64,000 nucleotides of DNA from M3007 sp032115775 (GTDB lineage Bacteria > Bacteroidota > Bacteroidia > Chitinophagales > Saprospiraceae), in the NCBI GenBank assembly GCA_032115775.1, contig JAUMBL010000038.1:4768-68767 (forward strand). Reading direction: 5' to 3'. The notes below the pieces were generated by a model, which saw nothing but the letters and a program-made list of their open reading frames with translations, had not been told where the DNA came from and did no database searches. How positions within the stretch are numbered: the stretch's first letter is position 1; each line of letters starts with the position of its first letter. This document shows positions 26,731-34,970 of the stretch, piece after piece. Position numbers and translations under genes: made by a program.

Positions 26731-27666
26731 ATGAAAGATACTCGTATTCTTATCGTAGGCGCCGGCGGACAAATCGGCGCCGTGCTGACCCAAGCGCTGC
26801 GCCAGGCGTATGGCGCTGATAATGTGGTAGCGTCCGACCTCCGCCCCCTGGCTGAGCAGGACGGTCCGACCGCCGTCCTCAACGCGCTGGATATACAGGC
26901 CATGGACGAGCTCGCCGAGACGTACCGCATCACGCAAATTTATCACTTGGCCGCGATCCTCTCCGCCACCGGGGAAAAAGATCCGATGTGGGCCTGGAAT
27001 ACCAACATGGCGTCGCTCTTCAACGTCCTGGAAACGGCGCGGAAACGCCAGCTTGACAAAGTATATTTCCCCTCCTCCATCGCCGCCTTCGGCCGCGAAG
27101 CCGCCCCGGAAAATACCCCGCAGTACGAGGCGCTGATCCCGGAAACCGTGTACGGTATCTCTAAGGTGGCCGGCGAATTGTGGGGCAATTACTATTACCG
27201 CCGCTACGGCCTCGACGTGCGCTCCCTGCGCTATCCCGGTATTATCGGTTATCAAAGCCTGCCCGGCGGCGGCACGACCGACTACGCTGTAGATATTTAC
27301 CACTACGCCGTCCAAAATAAACCTTTCACCTGTTTCCTAAAATCCGATACGCGACTACCGATGCTGTATATGGACGATGCGATCCGCGCTACCCTCGAAC
27401 TGATGGAGGCGCCGGCCGATCAACTGACGGTGCGCACCAGCTACAACCTCGCCGGTATGAGCTTCACGCCTGCAGAAATCGCCGATAGTATTTGCAAGGT
27501 CATTCCCGACTTTCAAATTTCCTACGCGCCCGATTTCCGCCAGGCTATCGCCGATTCCTGGCCCGGCTCGATTGACGACAGCCAGGCCAGGGCGGACTGG
27601 GGCTGGAAACCGGCGTTCGATCTGGACGGCATGACGCGCGATATGATAAAAAACTTGGTCGTGTAA
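26731..27666 (+). CDS. tdh: SDR-type L-threonine 3-dehydrogenase
   Basis: The ATG at 26731 gives 311 residues; an in-frame TTG at 26710 would add seven poor residues. The NAD loop is ILIVGAGGQIGAVL (about 6-19) and the catalytic pair sits in VYGISKVAGE (Tyr...Lys). Family-specific stretches are IYHLAAILSATGEKDPMWAWNTNM, LRYPGIIGYQSLPGGGTTDYAV and SWPGSIDDSQARADWGWKP. It oxidises threonine to 2-amino-3-ketobutyrate in the cytoplasm. The usual partner, 2-amino-3-ketobutyrate CoA ligase, is not nearby. Confidence 0.88.
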   Translation: MKDTRILIVGAGGQIGAVLTQALRQAYGADNVVASDLRPLAEQDGPTAVLNALDIQAMDELAETYRITQIYHLAAILSATGEKDPMWAWNTNMASLFNVLETARKRQLDKVYFPSSIAAFGREAAPENTPQYEALIPETVYGISKVAGELWGNYYYRRYGLDVRSLRYPGIIGYQSLPGGGTTDYAVDIYHYAVQNKPFTCFLKSDTRLPMLYMDDAIRATLELMEAPADQLTVRTSYNLAGMSFTPAEIADSICKVIPDFQISYAPDFRQAIADSWPGSIDDSQARADWGWKPAFDLDGMTRDMIKNLVV

Positions 27667-27672
27667 AAATGT

Positions 27673-27730
27673 GTTTCGCTATCTCCAGTAGCGAAACGAA
27701 AATGCGCTTATTACACAATCCCTAATCCAA
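27673..27730 (+). repeat. hairpin plus family B tail motif upstream of the MoxR-type gene
   Basis: A 9-bp stem (GTTTCGCTA at 27673-27681 with TAGCGAAAC at 27689-27697) lies just past the tdh stop and can terminate it. It is followed by CTTATTACACAATCCCTAAT, which closely matches the tail of element B2 (CTTATTACACAACCTAAT) and of B3. The tail ends just before the ATG at 27739. The invariant and variable hairpins of family B are absent. Confidence 0.55.
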
Positions 27731-27738
27731 AATTACCC

Positions 27739-28812
27739 ATGCTGCTTCGTCCTACCGCAGAATCCGCTTACGCCCACGAGCTCGCCGCGCTCGCAGCCGC
27801 CGACAACCGCCCGCGGCCGGAGGGCTGGCGCTTATCGCCCTGGGCGGTGGTCACCTACCTGATCGGCGGAGAGGCCGGACAGACGCCCATCGAGCCCAAA
27901 TATTTCGGCAGCCGCCGCCTCCTGGAGATCGCGGTGGCTACTCTGGCGACCGACCGCGCCCTGTTGCTCCTGGGCGTGCCCGGAACCGCCAAAACCTGGG
28001 TCAGCGAACACCTCGCCGCTGCCATCAGCGGCGACAGCACCCTGCTGGTACAGGGCACGGCCGGACTCAACGAGGAAACGCTGCGCTATGGCTGGAACTA
28101 CGCCCGCCTCATCGCGGAAGGCCCTTCGGAACAGGCGCTCACACCAAGCCCGGTCATGGAAGCCATGCGGCGCGGTAGTATCGTCCGAATAGAGGAACTC
28201 ACCCGAATTCCCGCCGATGTGCAGGACGCGCTGATTACAATCCTCTCAGAAAAAACACTGCCCATCCCGGAACTCAACCACGCCGTGCAGGCCGTCCGCG
28301 GCTTTAACCTGATCGCCACGGCAAATGATCGCGACAAAGGCGTCAATGAACTCTCCGCAGCCCTCCGCCGCCGCTTTAATACGGTCGTGCTGCCCCTCCC
28401 AGCCAGCCTCGAAGAAGAAATCCGCATCGTGGAAAATCGTGTGGCCGCCCTCGGCAAAACGCTGGAACTGCCGCCGGAAGCCGCCCCGCTGGAGGAAATC
28501 CGCCGCCTGGTCACGATATTCCGCGAACTGCGCAGCGGCAAAACAGCGGACGGAAGGGAAAAAATCAAATCGCCCAGCGCTACGCTCAGCACGGCAGAAG
28601 CTATTTCGGTCATTCACCAAAGCCAGGCGCTGGCAGTCCACTTCGGCAACGGCGTCCTGCAAGCGCGCGACCTGGCAGCCTCCCTCACCGGCGCCATCGT
28701 CAAAGACGTCGGCACGGACGCCGGTATCTGGGCAGAATACCTGGAAACCGTCGCGCGTAAACGCAAAGACTGGCAAGATCTCTACCGCGCTTGTAAAGAA
28801 CTGGAAAAATAA
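27739..28812 (+). CDS. MoxR-type AAA+ ATPase
   Basis: The 357-residue protein has the Walker A loop GVPGTAKT (79-86), acidic Walker B segment GSIVRIEEL (about 145-153), pore region TRIPADVQDALITILSEKTLPIPE, and sensor segment FNLIATANDRDKGVNELSAALRRRFNTVVLPLP. This is the AAA_5/MoxR pattern of ATPases that remodel proteins, usually together with a VWA-domain partner encoded next door. Here no VWA, DUF5682 or similar gene follows; element B2 and rsgA do. The N-terminal 60 residues are not the usual MoxR start. The target is unknown. Confidence 0.85.
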   Translation: MLLRPTAESAYAHELAALAAADNRPRPEGWRLSPWAVVTYLIGGEAGQTPIEPKYFGSRRLLEIAVATLATDRALLLLGVPGTAKTWVSEHLAAAISGDSTLLVQGTAGLNEETLRYGWNYARLIAEGPSEQALTPSPVMEAMRRGSIVRIEELTRIPADVQDALITILSEKTLPIPELNHAVQAVRGFNLIATANDRDKGVNELSAALRRRFNTVVLPLPASLEEEIRIVENRVAALGKTLELPPEAAPLEEIRRLVTIFRELRSGKTADGREKIKSPSATLSTAEAISVIHQSQALAVHFGNGVLQARDLAASLTGAIVKDVGTDAGIWAEYLETVARKRKDWQDLYRACKELEK

Positions 28813-28845
28813 CCCATTCAACCCAACTCGTACTAGTGAAAAAAT

Positions 28846-28993
28846 ATTTCGCCGCCTTCGGCGGCGAAATAAAGTGATGTTTGGGCGCCTGTTTTTTGAT
28901 TTTTTTTTAGAAAAAATCAAAAAACAGGCGCCCAAACAAAACATTTTTTTGTTTAACGGGTCGTCAATGGACTTATTACACAACCTAATAAGA
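28846..28993 (+). repeat. family B two-hairpin element, copy B2
   Basis: The invariant hairpin (28846-28870, loop TTC) is 34 bp past the ATPase stop. The variable hairpin has perfect 28-bp arms (28878-28905 and 28911-28938). The tail GTTTAACGGGTCGTCAA then GGACTTATTACACAACC ends near 28990. The arms start TGTTTGGGCGCC, unlike the other copies, yet remain perfectly complementary. Confidence 0.85.
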
Positions 28994-29212
28994 TAGTTAC
29001 AAAACGAAAAGAATCAAGGAACTTTTTACACAACGCAGTATGCGCGCACGCCTCGATACCAAACCCGAAAATTCCGTGTCCGCTACGAGAATTCAAGGGG
29101 CCTTGGGAACTATTTGCTTGCCTTTGATCGTTCGAGAAAGGACTTACAAGCCCAAATTTCGGGAAAAACCGCCGCGCCCCTGCCAGTGGGCAAGGCCGCA
29201 TAATTTTTAAAC
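28994..29212 (+). other. intergenic region upstream of rsgA
   Basis: A second copy of the family B tail motif, GGAACTTTTTACACAACGCA, occurs at 29013-29032. A possible -7 box TGCCTTTG lies at 29119-29126, about 85 bp before the rsgA start. No open reading frame of convincing composition is seen. Confidence 0.4.
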
Positions 29213-30166
29213 ATGCCAACAGGAACTGTCATAAAATCAACGGGCAGCTGGTATAACGTCCGCATGGACGATTCCGGCCGAATCTTGTCTTGCCGCATCA
29301 TCGGCAAATTTCGCCTCGATAATATCCCGCTCACCAACCCGGTAGCGGTAGGCGATAAAGTGGAGGTAGAACCGGAACAACAGGAGGATCAAGGGGTTAT
29401 TAAAAAAATCCTCGACCGCCGCAACTATGTAGCCCGCCAGTCGCCGCGCCGCAAACACGATCTACATCTCCTCGCCGCCAATATTGACCAAGCTGTGGTG
29501 ATCGTTACGGTCGCGCATCCTACGCTGAAGCCGGGTTTCATAGATCGCTTCCTGCTGATGACGGAAAAACACGAAATCCCGGTCACGATCGTCTTTAATA
29601 AGGCGGACTTATACGACGAAGAGGATCTGGCCGTCTATCTGCAAATGAAGGCGGTTTATACGAAAATTGGTTACCAGGTCATGCTGACGTCCGTGCCGGA
29701 AAACGGCGGCCTCGAAAATTTCCGCCGACTGCTCCAAGGCAAAACCACCCTCGTCAGCGGACAGTCGGGCGTGGGAAAAAGCAGCCTGATCAACGCCATC
29801 CAGCCCCAACTGGAATTGCGCACGGGCGAAATCAGCGACTACTCCGGCAAAGGACAACACACCACCACCTTCGCCGAAATGTTCGAACTCGATTTCGGCG
29901 GCTATCTGATTGATACCCCCGGAATCAAAACGCTGGCGTTCAATAATATTGACCCCCAAAATGTGGCGCACAGCTTCCGCGAGCTTTTTGCCTTGTCCGA
30001 CCATTGCCGCTTCGGCGGCGCCTGTCTGCACCGCAACGAACCCGGCTGCGCCGTCAAAGCCGCCCTTGTGAATGGGGAGGTCAGCGAATTGCGCTACCTG
30101 AATTACCTGGGTATTCTCGAGGAGCTGGAAGACCAAAATTACTGGGAGCGGCGAAAGGCGTTTTGA
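29213..30166 (+). CDS. rsgA: ribosome small-subunit-dependent GTPase RsgA
   Basis: The 317-residue protein has the three-part RsgA layout. An N-terminal OB fold covers about 1-75 and a circularly permuted GTPase follows, with G4 (NKADLYDE) before G1 (GQSGVGKSSLIN) and G3 (DTPGI). A C-terminal zinc knuckle has Cys/His ligands in DHCRFGGACLHRNEPGC. It acts in late 30S assembly, releasing factors in a GTP-dependent way. Length and motif order are normal. It is monocistronic, with a convergent TIGR02757 gene 27 bp away. Confidence 0.96.
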   Translation: MPTGTVIKSTGSWYNVRMDDSGRILSCRIIGKFRLDNIPLTNPVAVGDKVEVEPEQQEDQGVIKKILDRRNYVARQSPRRKHDLHLLAANIDQAVVIVTVAHPTLKPGFIDRFLLMTEKHEIPVTIVFNKADLYDEEDLAVYLQMKAVYTKIGYQVMLTSVPENGGLENFRRLLQGKTTLVSGQSGVGKSSLINAIQPQLELRTGEISDYSGKGQHTTTFAEMFELDFGGYLIDTPGIKTLAFNNIDPQNVAHSFRELFALSDHCRFGGACLHRNEPGCAVKAALVNGEVSELRYLNYLGILEELEDQNYWERRKAF

Positions 30167-30193
30167 GCAAGCTATGCCATGGGCGCAGGCGCA

Positions 30194-30985
30194 TCACGAA
30201 CGCCGCTCCAATACCCCGGCGCCAAACAGGGCGAAATCATATTTCACTGGATCTTCCGGATCGAAAGCCCGCAAGGCCTCGGTGAGTTCCAGTACCGCCT
30301 TCCAGTCGCGCTGTGGCCGCTCGAGCAATCCAAAGCGCCGCGCCACGCGCTCCACGTGCACATCCAGCGGAATCAGGAGTTGCGCCGGACGAATGGTTTT
30401 CCAGAGGCCGAAATCCACCCCGCGGTCGTCGGAACGCACCATCCAACGCAAAAACATATTCAGGCGCTTGCAGGAGGCTCCCCGTTCCGGAGTGGCGATG
30501 TGCTTCCGGGTACGCTCCGGCGCCCAGGGGTGATCGAAAAAATCCTGGTGAAACCCAACCAGCGCCGCCTCGACCGTATTATCGGCAACCGACAAATGCC
30601 GGGCAAAGGCCGTTTCCAGCGACGCGTGCGCGCGATAGTAGGCCTGAAAAAACGCCAGAAAATACAGACTGTCCGTATATTGAAAGGTGCGGTGCCGGAA
30701 GTCTGCAAACCGCGCGCGATCCGGCTCCGAATGGTTCAAAATGAAATCGTACGGCGCGCCGTCCATCAGGCGGAGCAGGTTTTCCGCGCTTTTGATAATC
30801 GTGGCGCGCTGTCCCCAAGCCAGCATGGCCGTCCAAAATCCCATGATCTCGCGATCCTGCAGGTTCGAAAAGCGGTGCGGAATACTAATCGGATCGTCTT
30901 GTATAAACGCAGGGCGATTGTACAAATCCACGGCCGCGTCGAGGTAGGCACGCAAACCGGCTCGATCCAGCGCATCTCTTTGCAT
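30194..30985 (-). CDS. TIGR02757 (DUF2400) family protein
   Basis: The 263-residue protein shows the DUF2400 pattern: DPISIPHRFSNLQDREIMGFWTAMLAWGQRATIIKSAENLL near the start, then KRLNMFLRWMVRSDDRGVDFGLWKTI and LIPLDVHVERVARRFGLL. The latter resemble the helix-hairpin-helix and aspartate region of HhH-GPD DNA glycosylases, so a nucleic-acid role is possible, but the catalytic lysine pattern is not evident to me. The function is unproved. It starts 12 bp after the stop of the small hypothetical gene upstream and is probably co-transcribed with it. Confidence 0.85.
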   Translation of the reverse strand: MQRDALDRAGLRAYLDAAVDLYNRPAFIQDDPISIPHRFSNLQDREIMGFWTAMLAWGQRATIIKSAENLLRLMDGAPYDFILNHSEPDRARFADFRHRTFQYTDSLYFLAFFQAYYRAHASLETAFARHLSVADNTVEAALVGFHQDFFDHPWAPERTRKHIATPERGASCKRLNMFLRWMVRSDDRGVDFGLWKTIRPAQLLIPLDVHVERVARRFGLLERPQRDWKAVLELTEALRAFDPEDPVKYDFALFGAGVLERRS

Positions 30986-30997
30986 AGTTTGCCGACA

Positions 30998-31339
30998 TTA
31001 GGGTAGCTTGGGTTTCTTTTTTCCGCTGTTTTTGCGCTCGCCGCCGGCGTGTTCGTCCAGCCAATGCTCCAACGTATACCGGGACAAAATACACCCGGCT
31101 TTTTCCGCCAAATACAAATACTTGGCCTGCCGGAATTGCGTGAGCAGGCTCAGGCGGACGAATTCGGACAAATCTGCGTCTTCGATCGCAACGCGGTAGG
31201 CTTCTTTGGCAGCGCGCTTGTTTTCCCGCGCACGCGCCAGCTGTTCAACCGCCTGCTCAAATTTTTCTAACAAAGCATAAAATTCTTCGTTGCCCTTAAA
31301 CCGCTCCATCCAATGAGCCAAGTTTGCAATATTTTTCAT
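30998..31339 (-). CDS. hypothetical small helical protein
   Basis: The ATG at 31339 (MKNIANLAHWMERF) gives 113 residues; the open frame continues upstream but with unlikely composition. The protein is nearly all helical, with a probable coiled coil at about 20-55 (LEKFEQAVEQLARARENKRAAKEAY) and a Lys-rich C-terminus (ERKNSGKKKPKLP). I do not recognise it. It lies 12 bp upstream of the TIGR02757 gene on the same strand. The strand opposite carries the leader region of carA. Confidence 0.55.
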   Translation of the reverse strand: MKNIANLAHWMERFKGNEEFYALLEKFEQAVEQLARARENKRAAKEAYRVAIEDADLSEFVRLSLLTQFRQAKYLYLAEKAGCILSRYTLEHWLDEHAGGERKNSGKKKPKLP

Positions 31340-31544
31340 ATCATATTTGTGTACCTGCTTCGTCGGCTCGCCGGCCTCCAAAGTCCTGTTTTCTTTCCAC
31401 AGGCTGCAATTCGCTGCAAAAGTCAAAAACTTTACAATTATTTAATGTTAAGTTTTTGGAAAAGAGCGAAAAATATCATTTTCCACTCAATTGAGCCTGA
31501 ACAGAGCCTTGGAAAATCAGTTTGGAAAGCCGGTAAAAACACCG

Positions 31545-31552
31545 CACCTTTG
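31545..31552 (+). promoter_or_regulatory. -7 promoter box for carA
   Basis: CACCTTTG is one base off consensus, with TTTG at 31521-31524 about 20 bp upstream as a -33 element. It lies 67 bp before the carA ATG at 31619 and excludes starts further upstream. Confidence 0.55.
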
Positions 31553-31618
31553 CGCTCCAAATACAGCGTGTTGGAAAAACAAATTCGTTTGCCGCGCGCG
31601 CTAAACCATAATTTGAGC

Positions 31619-32710
31619 ATGGTCGAAACAGCCATTCTCCTGCTTGAGGACGGTACCGTCTTCCACGGGAAAGCAGCCGGAAAAATCGGCGTAACCAGCG
31701 GAGAAATCTGCTTCAACACCGGAATGACCGGCTATCAGGAAATTTTCACCGACCCGTCCTATTCCGGTCAAATTCTCGTCGCCACCAATGTCCACATCGG
31801 CAATTATGGCATCAAAAACGACGAAATAGAAAGCGAACACATCAAAATCGCCGGTTTTATCTGCCGGAACTTTAATGTGGAGTACAGCCGCGCGCCGGCC
31901 GATAAAAGTATCCAAACGTATTTCGAAGAAGAAGGAATCGTGGCGATTTCCGATGTGGACACGCGGGCGCTGGTGCAACACATCCGCATGCGCGGCGCCA
32001 TGAATTGCATTATTTCCTCAGAAACAACGGATATCGGGATCCTGATGCGCCGGCTACAGGAAACGCCGGCAATGGCCGGACTGGAACTCTCCAGCCTCGT
32101 CACTACAAAAATCCCGTACTACGTCGGCAATCCGGATGCACCCCGCCGCATCGCGGTCATGGATTACGGGGTGAAAAAAAATATCCTGCGCTGCTTCGCC
32201 GAGCGCAACTGCTACCTGAAAGTGTTTCCGGCTAAAAGCAGCTTCGAGGAGGTAAAAGCCTGGAATCCGGATGGCTACTTCCTGTCCAACGGCCCGGGCG
32301 ACCCCGCTTCGATGGGGTATGCCGTGGAGGTGGTTAAAAAAATGCTGGACGACGACAAGCCGCTGTTCGGCATCTGTTTGGGGCAGCAACTGCTCGGTCA
32401 GGCAGTCGGAATCCCGACGTATAAACTCCACCACGGCCACCGCGGCATCAACCATCCGGTGAAAAATCTGCTGAGCGGCAAATCGGAAATTACCAGCCAA
32501 AACCACGGCTTCGGCCTGCTGGAATCGGCCGTTTACGATGCGCCCAGCCTGGTAGAAGCCACGCACATCAACCTGAATGATCAAACGGTGGAGGGTATCC
32601 GACTCAAAAACAAACGAGCCTTCAGCGTGCAATACCACCCGGAGGCGGCGCCCGGCCCGCACGATGCGCGGTATCTGTTCGATCAGTTCCTGGCCATGCT
32701 CAATGATTAG
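31619..32710 (+). CDS. carA: carbamoyl-phosphate synthase small (glutaminase) subunit
   Basis: Starting at 31619 (MVETAILLLEDGTVFHGKAAG) the protein has 363 residues, the normal length. The N-terminal domain has TGMTGYQEIFTDPSYSGQILV. The class I glutaminase triad is in place: cysteine in LFGICLGQQLLG, histidine and glutamate in FSVQYHPEAAPGP. It hydrolyses glutamine and passes ammonia to CarB for arginine and pyrimidine synthesis. carB is not in the window. The last 11 bp overlap the convergent rsmI gene. Confidence 0.96.
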   Translation: MVETAILLLEDGTVFHGKAAGKIGVTSGEICFNTGMTGYQEIFTDPSYSGQILVATNVHIGNYGIKNDEIESEHIKIAGFICRNFNVEYSRAPADKSIQTYFEEEGIVAISDVDTRALVQHIRMRGAMNCIISSETTDIGILMRRLQETPAMAGLELSSLVTTKIPYYVGNPDAPRRIAVMDYGVKKNILRCFAERNCYLKVFPAKSSFEEVKAWNPDGYFLSNGPGDPASMGYAVEVVKKMLDDDKPLFGICLGQQLLGQAVGIPTYKLHHGHRGINHPVKNLLSGKSEITSQNHGFGLLESAVYDAPSLVEATHINLNDQTVEGIRLKNKRAFSVQYHPEAAPGPHDARYLFDQFLAMLND

Positions 32711-33368
32711 CGCCGCTTACGATCACCACGATCTCTCCTTTCACCTCCTTGGCTGAAAAATGCGCTTTGAGCTGCGCCAACGGCGCGGTTTTGATCTCCT
32801 CATGGAGCTTACTGATCTCGCGCGCCACGCAGGCCGGGCGCTCCGGCTCGCAATGCGCCATCAATTCGTCGAGGCACTTTAGTAGCCGGAAGGGCGATTC
32901 ATACAGAATAAAGGTGTGGGGCAGCGTAGCGAGGTACTTCAGCCGCGTTTGCCGACCCTTTTTGTGGGGCAGGAAGCCTTCGAAGTGAAAGGTGTCGGAG
33001 GGCAACCCGGAAGCGGCTAAGGCCGGCACAAAGGCTGTCGGGCCGGGGAGACACTCCACCCGGACGCCCCGCTGCACGCAGGCCCGCACCAGCAGAAAAC
33101 CGGGGTCGCTGATCCCCGGCGTACCGGCGTCGGACACCAGCGCTATTATGGCGCCTGCCGCCAATTCGTCGGCGATTTTTTCCACCACCGCATGCTCGTT
33201 GAACGCATGAAAAGAACGCAGCGGCGTCGTAATGCCGAAGTGATCGAACAGCCGGCGGCTGGTGCGCGTATCCTCGGCCAGCACCATAGTCACCTCCTTT
33301 AGCACCCGCAGCGCGCGCAGGGTGATGTCCTCGAGGTTGCCGATCGGCGTGGGAACGAGATAGAGCAT
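32700..33368 (-). CDS. rsmI: 16S rRNA (cytidine-1402-2'-O)-methyltransferase RsmI
   Basis: The 222-residue protein starts MLYLVPTPIGNLEDITLRAL and contains AEDTRTSRRLFDHFGI, LVSDAGTPGISDPG and YESPFRLLKCLDEL, all RsmI/tetrapyrrole-methylase fold signatures. It methylates the ribose of C1402 in the 16S decoding centre using S-adenosylmethionine. It is slightly shorter than the enterobacterial form, lacking the C-terminal extension, as is common in this phylum. Its end overlaps the end of carA by 11 bp. purS lies upstream on the same strand, 19 bp away. Confidence 0.93.
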   Translation of the reverse strand: MLYLVPTPIGNLEDITLRALRVLKEVTMVLAEDTRTSRRLFDHFGITTPLRSFHAFNEHAVVEKIADELAAGAIIALVSDAGTPGISDPGFLLVRACVQRGVRVECLPGPTAFVPALAASGLPSDTFHFEGFLPHKKGRQTRLKYLATLPHTFILYESPFRLLKCLDELMAHCEPERPACVAREISKLHEEIKTAPLAQLKAHFSAKEVKGEIVVIVSGANH

Positions 33369-33387
33369 GGGGCGATCTGGAGGCCGT

Positions 33388-33639
33388 TTACAGAGCTGTC
33401 AACGTAAAATCGTACGTTTCTACAATCAGGTTTGCGAGCAATTTTTTGCAGGTCACTTCCACCACTTCGCGGGCGGCGGCCTCGGAATCGGCCTCGAGGG
33501 TCATGGCGACATGCCGGCCGATGCGAATGTCCGCAACGCCTTGCACATCGAGGTGGACGAGGTTGTTCAAAACGGTTTTGCCCTGCGGATCCAGGAGTTC
33601 CTTGTGGGGCATGATGCGAATGTCTGCGATAAATTTCAT
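33388..33639 (-). CDS. purS: phosphoribosylformylglycinamidine synthase subunit PurS
   Basis: The 83-residue protein has the PurS pattern: FIADIRIMPHKELLDPQGKTVLNNL, then VADIRIGRHVAMTLEADSEAAAREVVEVTCKKLLANLIVE. PurS dimers hold PurL and PurQ together for step four of purine synthesis in organisms with a split enzyme. purQ and purL are not adjacent. It starts a leftward pair with rsmI and has its own promoter box at 33689-33696. Confidence 0.9.
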   Translation of the reverse strand: MKFIADIRIMPHKELLDPQGKTVLNNLVHLDVQGVADIRIGRHVAMTLEADSEAAAREVVEVTCKKLLANLIVETYDFTLTAL

Positions 33640-33688
33640 GGCGAATGAACGGCTTGCTAAAAGCGTGTCTGGTATGTTCTGTCGAGGG

Positions 33689-33696
33689 CAAAAATA
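33689..33696 (-). promoter_or_regulatory. -7 promoter box for purS
   Basis: Read leftward it is TATTTTTG, a full TANNTTTG match, about 50 bp before the purS ATG. Confidence 0.5.
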
Positions 33697-33751
33697 GGCG
33701 CATTTTCAACTCGGCGAGAAAATTTTAGACTTGCGCTGTAATAGGCCTTTT

Positions 33752-34480
33752 TCAGGTAAATGATTTTTTATTAAAAATAGAATAGGCGATATAGACGAGA
33801 ATAATTAAACAAAAAGCAAGTTCCTTAACAACCAGGAGCAGCATTAGGAACAGCGCCAGCAGGATTACCAGCGTCTCGTTGCCGCGCAAACGGAATCCCT
33901 TGATCTTGAGTCCGGCCAAGGGAATACCTGAAACCATCAGCCAGGACAAAGCACCGGTAATCCCATACAAAAACCAAGTATTGTATTGCAGCCAATCGCC
34001 TACCCCGAACCGATTGTGATAAGCTGCAAGCGCAAGTCCCAATACAAATACCGTAGCCGCCGGCGTGCTCAACCCGAGGAAATAACTCGTCTGTCGGGTA
34101 TCCAAATTGAAGGTGCCCAGCCGGTAGGCGGCGAACATAGAGAAGGCAAAAGCCGGCAGCGCGGCCGGATAGACCAGCGAATAGGCCGTAGAAGCGGGCG
34201 GGTAGGCCGTCCAGGCCGGACTTCCGGCCAGCAGCATGTACAACATCGCGCCGGGCGCTACGCCGAAACTGACCACGTCGGCCAGCGAATCGAGCTGCTT
34301 GCCAAGTTCGGATTGCACCTTCAGGGCGCGGGCAACCAACCCGTCGGCCGTATCGCAGGCGAAAGACCCCAGCATGCACCAAAGCGCCAAATCCGGCCGA
34401 CCGCTGAACACCTGAAGCAGGGTGCAGCAGCCCAAGAACAGGTTGAACAAGGTAATCGCGTTGGGTATGTGCGCCCGCAT
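33752..34480 (-). CDS. pssA: CDP-diacylglycerol-serine O-phosphatidyltransferase
   Basis: The ATG at 34480 (MRAHIPNAITLFNLFLGC) gives 242 residues, the usual length; the frame stays open upstream but a promoter box at 34511-34518 rules that out. The CDP-alcohol phosphotransferase motif is intact: DTADGLVAR, eight residues, then G-KQL-D-SLA-D. About six to eight membrane helices follow. It makes phosphatidylserine, the precursor of phosphatidylethanolamine, in the inner membrane. The decarboxylase gene is not adjacent. Confidence 0.92.
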   Translation of the reverse strand: MRAHIPNAITLFNLFLGCCTLLQVFSGRPDLALWCMLGSFACDTADGLVARALKVQSELGKQLDSLADVVSFGVAPGAMLYMLLAGSPAWTAYPPASTAYSLVYPAALPAFAFSMFAAYRLGTFNLDTRQTSYFLGLSTPAATVFVLGLALAAYHNRFGVGDWLQYNTWFLYGITGALSWLMVSGIPLAGLKIKGFRLRGNETLVILLALFLMLLLVVKELAFCLIILVYIAYSIFNKKSFT

Positions 34481-34510
34481 AATGAAAGTCTTAGATTGAT
34501 GCCCAAAGCG

Positions 34511-34518
34511 CAAAAGTA
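34511..34518 (-). promoter_or_regulatory. -7 promoter box for pssA
   Basis: Read leftward it is TACTTTTG, a full TANNTTTG match, 30 bp before the pssA ATG. Confidence 0.55.
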
Positions 34519-34559
34519 TTATTATTAACGGAAGCGCCCCATCTATTTCCCGTTTTTTC

Positions 34560-34626
34560 CGGAATTTTGCACCGCGTTGCAAATAGCATGCCCCCGGCGT
34601 GTCAGATGAAACGCCGGGGTATTTTT
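34560..34626 (+). ncRNA. candidate small RNA or orphan intrinsic terminator
   Basis: TTTGCA and TGCAAA at about 34567-34583 can pair. A perfect 9-bp stem follows (CCCCGGCGT at 34592-34600 with ACGCCGGGG at 34611-34619), then TATTTTTC. The terminator reads rightward, but no rightward gene precedes it; pssA runs the other way. A short + strand transcript is possible. From 34627 to 34743 nothing recognisable is seen. Confidence 0.3.
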
Positions 34627-34743
34627 CTCCTTGTTTCGGATAGCTTGGCATCATTTTTTGGCTAACAAGAGACCAAACGCCCACTTGCCGGAAATTTTTA
34701 CCCCGGATTTAGCCAACAAAACGGCGCGTTTTTGCGTCTATTA

Positions 34744-34903
34744 GTAACTAATTAGCCGGTCGCATCTGAACCAAAAAAGGATTCATTTTTCGCCAGACGA
34801 AGCGATTTTTTGCAGGCCATAGCAGCGCTACGGTCAAAAAAATTGCGAAGTATGGCGGGAAATGGGATTTTTGAACCAGACAGCGAGCCGGCTAAGTGAT
34901 TAC
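34744..34903 (-). repeat. family A palindromic repeat, copy A3
   Basis: This 160-bp copy in reverse orientation is close to A2 along its whole length (shared blocks include CCGCCATACTTCGCAATT, GACCGTAGCGCTG and ATCGCTTCGTCTGGC). The ends have small changes: GTAACTAATTAGCCGG and CCGGCTAAGTGATTAC. No clear target duplication remains. It lies 67 bp upstream of the SprB-repeat surface protein gene and may carry or displace its promoter. Confidence 0.85.
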
Positions 34904-34970
34904 GTCTTACAAAATTTTACGCGCTCCTGCCCCGGCGCCCGCTTTTCTAACGACTGTTCAAAGCCTTTCC

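Noticed and set aside
28846..28993. Family B as integron attC sites
   Set aside because: The long imperfect-palindrome shape of attC was considered, but the arms here are perfect, no integrase gene is present, copies are far apart and in both orientations, and the paired core boxes of attC are not evident.
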